Source of the DNA: Bacillota bacterium
GTDB taxonomy: Bacteria; Bacillota; Clostridia; Acetivibrionales; Acetivibrionaceae
Reading direction: 5' to 3'
Assembly: GCA_023421115.1 (NCBI GenBank)
Contig: JAEZUI010000095.1
Location: 1-8,999 of the forward strand
Length of the DNA: 8,999 bases
Position 1 is the stretch's first letter, and every line of letters begins with the position of its first letter. The notes under the pieces were generated by a model. It had not been told where the DNA came from, did no database searches, and worked only from the letters and a program-made list of their open reading frames with translations. A program made the translations under genes and the position numbers. This document shows positions 1 through 5,544 of the stretch, piece after piece.

Positions 1-5
1 TCTAT

Positions 6-52
6 GCGACATCCTGTCGCGAGACGCTAAAAATGCCATCCGTGGCATTTTT
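6..52. terminator. Two adjacent perfect hairpins; the second is terminator-like
   Basis: The first hairpin pairs GCGACA (6-11) with TGTCGC (15-20) around the loop TCC. The second pairs AAAAATGCCA (29-38) with TGGCATTTTT (43-52) around the loop TCCG. The second has an A-run on one side and a T-run on the other, so it could stop transcription from either strand. No gene next to it is visible inside the window, so which transcript it serves is unknown. Both hairpins carry CATCC across the apex, which may mark them as copies of a repeat family. Confidence 0.55.
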
Positions 53-272
53 GCTTCAAATTATCAAGCTTTCGGCAACAGCTTCTAATGCTCAGGTCAA
101 GTAATTGCGTCATTTGACACTAAAACAAGTTTGAAACGTAATTAGGTTCGTTTTTTCGCTGATTATTTGTTTGCATTGATTTTTTCAAGAAACAACCTGT
201 TATTTGCATAAGATACATACAAGGGCTAAAAACATTCCTAAAAACCTTAATATGAAAGCACAACTTACAATA
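53..272. other. Gene-free AT-rich stretch
   Basis: I see no open frame with a ribosome binding site on either strand. The only structures noted are a weak inverted repeat GTCAA/TTGAC near 97-116 and a weak 5-bp stem AAACG (134-138)/CGTTT (149-153) followed by a T-run on the plus strand. Neither is strong enough to call. Confidence 0.4.
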
Positions 273-443
273 GTGCAAATGCATATTATGGAAAGAACAT
301 TGCGAAGAGCCTTAGAGAATGTAGACGAAGCGGAGGATAAGTCGAATCACTTTTCTTCGCGAAGCGAGTTTGATTCGACCCGTAGCGAGTCGTACATTCT
401 CTTAGGCTTGTAGCTTAGTTCTTGGAATAATATGCATTTGCAC
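273..443. repeat. Long near-continuous inverted repeat (MITE-like or structured RNA)
   Basis: The outer arms are a perfect 17-bp match: 273-289 (starting GTGCAAATG) pairs with 427-443. Pairing resumes with AAGAAC (293-298) against 418-423, then GCCTTAGAGAATGTA (309-323) against 393-407 with one mismatch, then GTCGAATCA (341-349) against TGATTCGAC (371-379). The apex holds the palindrome CTTCGCGAAG (355-364). The whole 171 bp folds on itself as one long hairpin. A plus-strand reading frame starting at 204 crosses it, but has no ribosome binding site and looks spurious. It could be a non-autonomous mobile element or a transcribed hairpin RNA. I see no clear target-site duplication, so origin is undecided. 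Confidence 0.75.
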
Positions 444-587
444 GGCGGCGAGTACCCATTTTTTCTCACAAAGCCCTTCTAAAACCCACTAATTTCAGGC
501 AATCTACCACATGGGTTTAAACAGATCATCCCCCTTTATTTAAGTAAGTATAAGCCCTATAAAATATAGAATTCCACATTAAAAAGC
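444..587. other. Gene-free stretch with one loose inverted repeat
   Basis: No supportable gene. AAACCCA (482-488) can pair with TGGGTTT (512-518) across a 23-nt loop. Nothing else stands out. Confidence 0.35.
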
Positions 588-625
588 TAAAATAAAAAAG
601 AAAACCTCAAACTTCTAGGTTTTCT
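588..625 (-). terminator. Intrinsic terminator after the SpoU methyltransferase gene
   Basis: Read on the minus strand, a 9-bp perfect stem (617-625 with 599-607, AGAAAACCT/AGGTTTTCT) with a 9-nt loop is followed by a U-rich tail at about 598-588. It lies about 40 bp beyond the stop codon at 666, the expected place for the end of the infC-rpmI-rplT-methyltransferase transcript. Confidence 0.85.
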
Positions 626-665
626 CTGTATATTACTTAGGTAATTAAAAACTTTGCATTGACAT

Positions 666-1472
666 TTATTGTTTCACCCTACACCTCAGTACTTCATACA
701 TTAAAAGAGCCGCTGCTACCGAAGCATTTAATGATTCGCTTTTTCCTTCCATAGGAATCTTCACTAATTCATTTGAAATAGCAGCAACACTATCACTTAT
801 TCCATTTGCTTCATTTCCAACAATAATTGCTATATTATCCTTGTAATCCAAATCATAATAACTCTTGCTTCCATTAAGATGTGCTGCACAAAGTCTTATA
901 CCTTTGTCTTTTAAAGTCTGAAGAGTTTGTATTACATCCTCACAATAACAAATAGGTATATGAAACATCGATCCCATAGTTGACCTCAATACTTTGGGAT
1001 TATAAACGTCAACACAACCCTTTGATACTAATACAGCAGTAGCTCCGACTGCATCTGCCGTTCTTATTATTGTCCCCATATTACCTGGATCCTGTATGGA
1101 GTCTAATATAACAAAGAAATTTTTATTGTCATAAACCGATTCAATATTTAATGACTTCTTACTCAAAACTGCAAGTATACCCTGAGGATTCTCAGTATCT
1201 GTAACCTCCATGTAAAGCTTGTTTGGAACTGTATAAATATTGTGGCAATTGGCCTTATCCAACTGCTTGAGTATATCAATTCCACCTTTAACATCGGTAA
1301 GTTTATCGGATATAAGTACTTTAGATATTACTTCCCTTTCTTTTATTGCTTCTTCAATAAATCTTATACCCTCAATAAAGTATAAACCTTTTTGATCTCT
1401 ATACTTCTTTTCTTTTAAAGCTTTTATTTCCTTGATGACTTGATTTTGTCCGCTGCTTATAAAGTTCACCAT
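666..1472 (-). CDS. SpoU/TrmH-family RNA 2'-O-ribose methyltransferase
   Basis: Predicted cytoplasmic S-adenosylmethionine-dependent enzyme that methylates ribose 2'-OH in rRNA or tRNA. The 268 residues show the family layout: an N-terminal RNA-substrate-binding domain (about 1-105, with YFIEGIRFIEEA near 31-42) and a C-terminal SPOUT knot. Motif 1 is DPGNMGTIIRTADA (128-141) with the conserved Asn and Arg, motif 2 IIVGNEANGIS (216-226), motif 3 IPMEGKSESLNASVAAALL (239-257). It resembles Bacillus YsgA-type proteins; the exact target nucleotide cannot be read from sequence. The start at 1472 is ATG with GAGGTG only about 4 nt upstream; the adjacent GTG (second codon) has better spacing and is an alternative. 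It follows rplT behind a terminator, so it is probably transcribed by read-through or from a weak promoter that I could not identify. Confidence 0.93.
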   Translation of the reverse strand: MVNFISSGQNQVIKEIKALKEKKYRDQKGLYFIEGIRFIEEAIKEREVISKVLISDKLTDVKGGIDILKQLDKANCHNIYTVPNKLYMEVTDTENPQGILAVLSKKSLNIESVYDNKNFFVILDSIQDPGNMGTIIRTADAVGATAVLVSKGCVDVYNPKVLRSTMGSMFHIPICYCEDVIQTLQTLKDKGIRLCAAHLNGSKSYYDLDYKDNIAIIVGNEANGISDSVAAISNELVKIPMEGKSESLNASVAAALLMYEVLRCRVKQ

Positions 1473-1523
1473 ATCACCTCAACCACAATTTTACCTCTTT
1501 CACTAGATTAAAAATAGGGGTAA

Positions 1524-1550
1524 TAAAAAAGAGCCTTTGCGGCTCCTTTT
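1524..1550 (-). terminator. Terminator between rplT and the methyltransferase gene
   Basis: Minus-strand hairpin GAGCC/GGCTC (1541-1545 with 1531-1535) with a 5-nt loop, an A-run before it and six U's after it (1530-1525). It lies immediately after the rplT stop codon. It probably lowers, rather than abolishes, expression of the downstream methyltransferase. Confidence 0.85.
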
Positions 1551-1560
1551 ATTATTTAAT

Positions 1561-1914
1561 CTATTTTACTGTTTTAACCTTTTCTGCAAGTTGTGCAAAA
1601 GAAGCCGGATCGTTAACTGCCATTTCAGCCAACATCTTTCTGTTTAAAACAACGTTGGACTTCTTAAGACCATTCATAAATTTACTGTATGAAAGTCCGT
1701 TTATTCTTGCAGCAGCATTTATTCTAGCTATCCACAATTGTCTGAAATTTCTTTTCTTAGCTTTCCTATCTCTATAAGCATAAACCAAGGACTTCATAAC
1801 AGCCTGGTTTGCAAGTCTAAAATTCTTGCTCTTCATTCCAAAATAACCTTTAGCAAGCTTTAATATCTTCTTGTGTCTTGCACGGGTTCTCATTGCGCCT
1901 TTTACTCTTGACAT
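1561..1914 (-). CDS. rplT: 50S ribosomal protein L20
   Basis: Early-assembly protein of the large ribosomal subunit that binds 23S rRNA; in Firmicutes it also represses its own operon by binding the mRNA leader. The 117 residues match the family's usual length (about 117-119) and the conserved signature is plain: MSRVKGAMRTRARHKKILK at the N-terminus, a basic extended tail, then RQLWIARINAAARINGLSYS (59-78) and KMLAEMAVND. The ATG at 1914 follows a purine-rich GGGAGGGAAAGG. Third gene of infC-rpmI-rplT, 17 bp after rpmI. Confidence 0.98.
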   Translation of the reverse strand: MSRVKGAMRTRARHKKILKLAKGYFGMKSKNFRLANQAVMKSLVYAYRDRKAKKRNFRQLWIARINAAARINGLSYSKFMNGLKKSNVVLNRKMLAEMAVNDPASFAQLAEKVKTVK

Positions 1915-1931
1915 AAACCTTTCCCTCCCTC

Positions 1932-2129
1932 TTACTTATATGGAATTAACATTTTAACTGTCGCTGCATTAGCATCGGATACAATAGTTGATTTCCTCAA
2001 GTTTCTTGTTCTCTTAGTAGTCTTTTTTGTCAAAATATGTCTTTTGAAAGCTTTTGCTCTCTTTATTTTTCCTGTACCAGTCAAACTAAATCTCTTTTTT
2101 GAAGAACTGTGAGTCTTTATTTTAGGCAT
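1932..2129 (-). CDS. rpmI: 50S ribosomal protein L35
   Basis: Small basic protein of the large ribosomal subunit. Its 65 residues show the family signature MPKIKTHSSSKKRF at the N-terminus, TGTGKIKR, a basic middle KKTTKRTRNLRK, and end in the usual ML.PYK pattern. The ATG at 2129 has GGAGG 9 nt upstream (2139-2143). It is co-transcribed with infC (28-bp gap) and rplT, so it should share the L20-leader control. Confidence 0.98.
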   Translation of the reverse strand: MPKIKTHSSSKKRFSLTGTGKIKRAKAFKRHILTKKTTKRTRNLRKSTIVSDANAATVKMLIPYK

Positions 2130-2157
2130 TGTATGTTCCCTCCTTATCTAATCTATA

Positions 2158-2673
2158 TTACTGCTGTTTTGGGTTAATTATCATTATCATATTTCTACCT
2201 TCAAGTTTAGGTCTTCTTTCCACTGTTCCTAATTCATCCACAGCCTCTGCAAACTTTTCAAGTACCTGTTGTCCTAGAGATGTATAATTCATCTCTCTTC
2301 CTCTGAACTTAACGCTAACCTTAACTTTGTCACCGTCTTTCAAGAACTTAACAGCATTTTTCAACTTAAACTCAAAGTCATGATCTTCAATAGAAGCAGA
2401 TAGCCTAATCTCTTTTATACTAACTACTTTTTGATTTTTTCTGGCTTCTTTCTCCTTTTTGGCAAGCTCAAACATATACTTACCGTAGTCCATTATTCTA
2501 CAAACAGGAGGTGAAGCTTGTGGAGCTATTTTCACCAGATCCAAAGATTTTGAATTAGCCAAAACCTGTGCATCTTTTGAAGCCATAATTCCAAGCATTG
2601 AACCGTCTGCATCAATCAACCTAACTTCCTTATCTCTTATTTGCTCATTAATCATTAATTCGTTTTTGTTAAT
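2158..2673 (-). CDS. infC: Translation initiation factor IF-3, ATT start
   Basis: IF-3 binds the 30S subunit, prevents early joining of 50S and proofreads start codon and initiator tRNA selection. The protein shows the N-terminal domain (LMINEQIRDKEVRLIDADGS, about residues 6-25), the family pattern PPVCRIMDYGKY, a basic lysine-rich linker, and the C-terminal domain KEIRLSASIEDHDF...KFRGREM...LEGRNMIMII. Starting at ATT gives 171 residues. A GTG at 2680-2682 gives three more residues but overlaps the GGAGGT itself, so it cannot be the start; the ATT at 2671-2673 sits exactly 8 nt after GGAGG. AUU initiation is the classic device by which IF-3 represses its own translation in other bacteria. 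First gene of the operon, behind an attenuator leader. Confidence 0.96.
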   Translation of the reverse strand: MNKNELMINEQIRDKEVRLIDADGSMLGIMASKDAQVLANSKSLDLVKIAPQASPPVCRIMDYGKYMFELAKKEKEARKNQKVVSIKEIRLSASIEDHDFEFKLKNAVKFLKDGDKVKVSVKFRGREMNYTSLGQQVLEKFAEAVDELGTVERRPKLEGRNMIMIINPKQQ

Positions 2674-2686
2674 AAAAAACACCTCC
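2671..2686 (-). promoter_or_regulatory. Strong ribosome binding site paired with a rare ATT start codon (infC)
   Basis: The minus strand reads GGAGGT (2686-2681), then a T-rich gap, then ATT (2673-2671). An optimal Shine-Dalgarno joined to a start codon that IF-3 discriminates against is the known arrangement for IF-3 autoregulation. Confidence 0.8.
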
Positions 2687-2718
2687 GGGTAAATTTACAG
2701 TTTTGTGTTAACAAACGC

Positions 2719-2748
2719 AAAAAAGTGGATCAAAGAACCGATCCACTT
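2719..2748 (-). terminator. Attenuator terminator in the infC leader
   Basis: Perfect 9-bp stem AAGTGGATC/GATCCACTT (2748-2740 with 2731-2723), 8-nt loop, overlapping a run of six U's (2724-2719). It lies 33 nt before the infC ribosome binding site and therefore works within the leader, not at a gene end. Confidence 0.9.
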
Positions 2749-2848
2749 AACTACTAATAAGCAAAGTTAAAAAACTTAACCTTAAACTATTAACCTTACC
2801 AGAACCAACCCGTAAGGTGAGAAGTGGATGACTTCTTCTTTATTACAC
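2719..2848 (-). ncRNA. L20-type leader RNA controlling infC-rpmI-rplT
   Basis: In RNA order the leader holds a short hairpin GAAGT/ACTTC (2835-2831 with 2825-2821), a stem ACCTTAC/GTAAGGT (2818-2812 with 2799-2793) enclosing a 12-nt loop, and a terminator (2748-2719). The segment ATCCACTT (2829-2822) can pair with AAGTGGAT (2748-2741), the first arm of the terminator, forming an antiterminator across the central stem. This gives mutually exclusive folds. Known biology: in Bacillus and relatives, excess L20 binds such a leader, which mimics its 23S rRNA site, and causes premature termination. Assignment rests on position and this fold, not on a covariance model search. Confidence 0.8.
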
Positions 2849-2854
2849 CGTTAT

Positions 2855-2883
2855 ATCCTACCAGAAATTTTTCCTAATGTCAA
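2855..2883 (-). promoter_or_regulatory. Housekeeping promoter for infC-rpmI-rplT
   Basis: The minus strand shows a perfect -35 TTGACA (2883-2878), a 17-bp spacer and -10 TAGGAT (2860-2855). Transcription should begin near 2848, which places the whole L20-type leader in the transcript. Confidence 0.88.
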
Positions 2884-2932
2884 TTCCTTTTTGAAAATTT
2901 GTTTGTAAATATAAATTGCAAGTTAAAGTGAC

Positions 2933-2959
2933 GGTAAAATTGTGGTAAAATTGTATAAT
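2933..2959 (+). promoter_or_regulatory. 11-bp tandem repeat ending in a TATAAT box
   Basis: GGTAAAATTGT occurs twice head-to-tail (2933-2943 and 2944-2954) and runs into TATAAT (2954-2959) on the plus strand. No good -35 is found at 17 bp; the nearest is a weak GTGACG with a 19-bp spacer. If active it would transcribe the hairpin-rich element that starts at 2983. Confidence 0.3.
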
Positions 2960-2982
2960 GTAAACATAGTCACTATTGTTCG

Positions 2983-3242
2983 GGATGTCAAGGGCGAGCA
3001 TAGCTCGTTCATCGGAGGCAAAGCCGAAGACCCTTTACATCCATTGCACGATCATCCTTTTGCTCTCGGTCTGTTATGACAGACCGGCTGCCTTCTGGCG
3101 AGACAGGGCTTGGGACAGAGTCCCAAGGTCTTAACTTACAGCCATATCATTTGCTGACTTATAGGCTAAGGTTCATAGTCATAACACGCTCTGTCTTGAG
3201 CGAATTAGGGAGAATACTCCTTGCTCTCTTCGGTAGAAGTAT
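2983..3242. repeat. Hairpin-rich structured element (possible RNA or repeat element)
   Basis: A closing helix of 12 bp (GGATGTCAAGGG at 2983-2994 with 3031-3042, one G.U-type mismatch) encloses two hairpins: CGAGC/GCTCG (2995-2999, 3003-3007) and TCGG/CCGA (3012-3015, 3024-3027). This looks like a three-way junction. It is followed by perfect 8-bp hairpins CGGTCTGT/ACAGACCG (3067-3074, 3079-3086) and CTTGGGAC/GTCCCAAG (3109-3116, 3120-3127), then CGCTC/GAGCG (3187-3191, 3198-3202), GGAG/CTCC (3209-3220) and ATACT/AGTAT (3214-3218, 3238-3242; alternative to the previous). It is visibly richer in G and C than its neighbours. No gene is supported. It could be a noncoding RNA, a mobile repeat, or a terminator region for the protease gene. 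Confidence 0.6.
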
Positions 3243-3417
3243 CCAAAAAACACGGGTCAATATATGCTATTTGATTTGAAAACTTGTCCTTGCTGTAATT
3301 GCAAAATCTAGTGCTCTCCTGTGAATATGAAGCAACCCTATGCCTTTTTGTCTAATGTAGATACTTTTGTTAACTTCATCGGATTAAACAGCATTCAAGA
3401 CAACTATTAGATAGTGT
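3243..3417. other. Gene-free stretch downstream of the protease gene
   Basis: No gene and no canonical U-tailed terminator is seen after the protease stop at 3418. The end of the accessory transcript is therefore unclear; the structured element at 2983-3242 may serve. Confidence 0.4.
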
Positions 3418-5544
3418 CTAGATTAACTCTATACCATTCTGTTCTAAAAACTCTTTAATAACATCCACATGTAAGCCTTCATTTCTAAATACAGTATTTC
3501 CTGTCCTCGGTTCTGCTATGAGCCCTCCACAGCTATGAAGACCAATCAGGTTCCATGAAGAATCGAAAACTGGTGCTCCACTTGACCCAGGCATTGTATC
3601 AGTTAAATATTGTATACGAATATCATTTACATATTGTAAGCTATTATGGCCAATACAAATTTGCTTTGGCCACCCATTAGGGTGTTGTATAATTGGTACT
3701 ATATCATCTAAATTTGGTTTGCCAAATTCCACATTAGGAAGGGACTCTAAAAAACCTGGTTCATTACCATTATAATTTATTCTACATAAAGCAATATCAT
3801 ATTTACTAGATATTTGTGCTTCTTGTCCATATAACCTATATTTACATAGCATTCTATCTGTACCTTCTTCATAGTTAAACCATATTTCTGTGTTTTCTGC
3901 CACCTCCTTTGTTTCAATAACGTGTCTATTAGTAATTAAATATTCTCTATTAACTAAAAAACACGATGCTCTAAAGCCTGTTACTGGAGTATTATTAACT
4001 AACATGCATATTCTTTTTGATAATTCAAAACCTTTTTGTAAGAATGCTATTGACTGAAATCTGTGGCGAGCACCTATTATTTTTTCCTGAAGCTCAGCAG
4101 AAATTTGTTCACCAGCGCTTTGACTACCACGCCAATCAATAATGTTCATTGGCATAGGTAAATTTAACGAAAGAATTGTAAAACTTGGATTGTATCTCAT
4201 ACACCTTGACACAAATTCTTCAATTTTACCCTTCCTCTTGCATTCTGTACAAAGTCCTGTAACAAACTCCAACTTGTTGGAATGAGATATTTGTTCATAG
4301 TCATCAAAAATCTCAACTGCAATTGCTTTCAACTCATTAAAGTTGAGTTTTGAATTACATTCTTCTATTAATGTCGATAACCTTATCTTCTGCTCCTGCA
4401 TCTTTTTAGCCCCCTCAAAATATAGTGATCTATTAAGATTAAAATGAAATATCCTCTTGGGAGTAATTTCATCTTGAGTCACATCTATCTCATAGCTACT
4501 CAAGTCCACATTGGACCATAAAGAGCACTCCTTATTAAGCCTGATTAACTTATTAACACTTTTTTTACATAATAACTCCAAAAAGCTTTTTATAAGGCTA
4601 AACCGTCCAGTAGTATTATACTTATTTGACCTTAAAAACCAAATATATCTTTTTATAATGTCCAATATACCAAATTTTTGTGCTAAATGAAACACTCCAA
4701 ATGATAAAGAGTTAATCATGTTAGCAGTTAAATTTATAGATTCTAAAATAGTAATAATATCGCCTAGTAGCTCAAAACCTTCGTTATGCCCATTTGGAAA
4801 TCCACTCGGCTTATAAACTGCTATCCTATATTTCGTCATAGGATAAATTAATTGTGCTTTTGTTGCTACTGCATTAGCTCTAAAATATATTTCATTCGAA
4901 TCAAGAACAAATTTTTCATGTTGTCTACTCACAAGAGGGGCCGATAAAATACAATCTGCAACTGTAGCACGAGAAACCGAGTTAATATCTTTATATGAAC
5001 TCAACTTACTATATAAAATACCAGCTTTATTACCTGAGAAATACTCCATTATATACTGTGTGTATAATTCGGTTACATTCCCCCCTTTTCTTGAGTAAGG
5101 CCTTACTATGTTATCCAAATGTCTAGCGACTTTTAATGTTTCTGGCAATTGAAAATCCAAGTAAGTTAGGACATCAGGAAGAACAATAAAGTGTTCTCTC
5201 TCTTCAAGCCTTTGGCTAAAATATGTAGAAAATACCTTACCATCATATGAAAACTGCCTAGTTGCTAATCTAACCAGTGATGGCTTCAAATCCTTATCTG
5301 CTCCTCCATTAGCATCAAATAAAGTAAGAGCAGAATTAAATAATTGTATTGATAAAGCACTTTGCCAGAGGTTTGCTGCTGTTATTTCAACATGCGAGCC
5401 CAGAAATAGCGACAGCTTTAAAAGATACTCAACCTCTCTAAGAGTATATCTGTGATACTCCTGAATGAAAGGATCTGTAAAAGAAAAGTAAACTGGCGGA
5501 GGTAACTCTATCAAATTAATTAATTTTAATTTATCCTTATCCAC
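3418..5544 (-). CDS. EAD-like adaptor plus trypsin-like serine protease, putative effector
   Basis: The 708-residue protein has no signal peptide or membrane span and is probably cytoplasmic. Residues about 510-700 form a trypsin/V8-like protease: His541 in TNRHVI, Asp583 in KYDIALCRI, Ser655 in MPGSSGAPVFD, so the triad is intact; GLHSCGG follows as expected. Residues about 388-455 are a short helical segment ending KGKIEEFVSRCMRYNPS. Its pattern resembles bacterial effector-associated (EAD, death-like) domains, which bring effectors such as trypsin or TIR domains to sensors in conflict systems; this match is by eye. Residues 1-385 are not recognised. The start is GTG at 5544; AAGGAG lies 11 nt upstream within the previous gene, which it overlaps by 19 bp, indicating translational coupling. 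Likely role: regulated protein cleavage, perhaps host-damaging when triggered. Substrate and trigger are unknown. Confidence 0.88.
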   Translation of the reverse strand: MDKDKLKLINLIELPPPVYFSFTDPFIQEYHRYTLREVEYLLKLSLFLGSHVEITAANLWQSALSIQLFNSALTLFDANGGADKDLKPSLVRLATRQFSYDGKVFSTYFSQRLEEREHFIVLPDVLTYLDFQLPETLKVARHLDNIVRPYSRKGGNVTELYTQYIMEYFSGNKAGILYSKLSSYKDINSVSRATVADCILSAPLVSRQHEKFVLDSNEIYFRANAVATKAQLIYPMTKYRIAVYKPSGFPNGHNEGFELLGDIITILESINLTANMINSLSFGVFHLAQKFGILDIIKRYIWFLRSNKYNTTGRFSLIKSFLELLCKKSVNKLIRLNKECSLWSNVDLSSYEIDVTQDEITPKRIFHFNLNRSLYFEGAKKMQEQKIRLSTLIEECNSKLNFNELKAIAVEIFDDYEQISHSNKLEFVTGLCTECKRKGKIEEFVSRCMRYNPSFTILSLNLPMPMNIIDWRGSQSAGEQISAELQEKIIGARHRFQSIAFLQKGFELSKRICMLVNNTPVTGFRASCFLVNREYLITNRHVIETKEVAENTEIWFNYEEGTDRMLCKYRLYGQEAQISSKYDIALCRINYNGNEPGFLESLPNVEFGKPNLDDIVPIIQHPNGWPKQICIGHNSLQYVNDIRIQYLTDTMPGSSGAPVFDSSWNLIGLHSCGGLIAEPRTGNTVFRNEGLHVDVIKEFLEQNGIELI

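Noticed and set aside
204..413. Plus-strand frame of 69 codons
   Set aside because: It runs through one arm and the apex of the long inverted repeat, has no ribosome binding site and no recognisable protein features.
2983..3242. Group II intron or retron remnant
   Set aside because: No domain V-like hairpin, no reverse transcriptase and no retron-type terminal repeats were found.
3076..3279. Plus-strand frame of 67 codons
   Set aside because: It lies across the hairpin-rich element and its composition follows the stems; no ribosome binding site.
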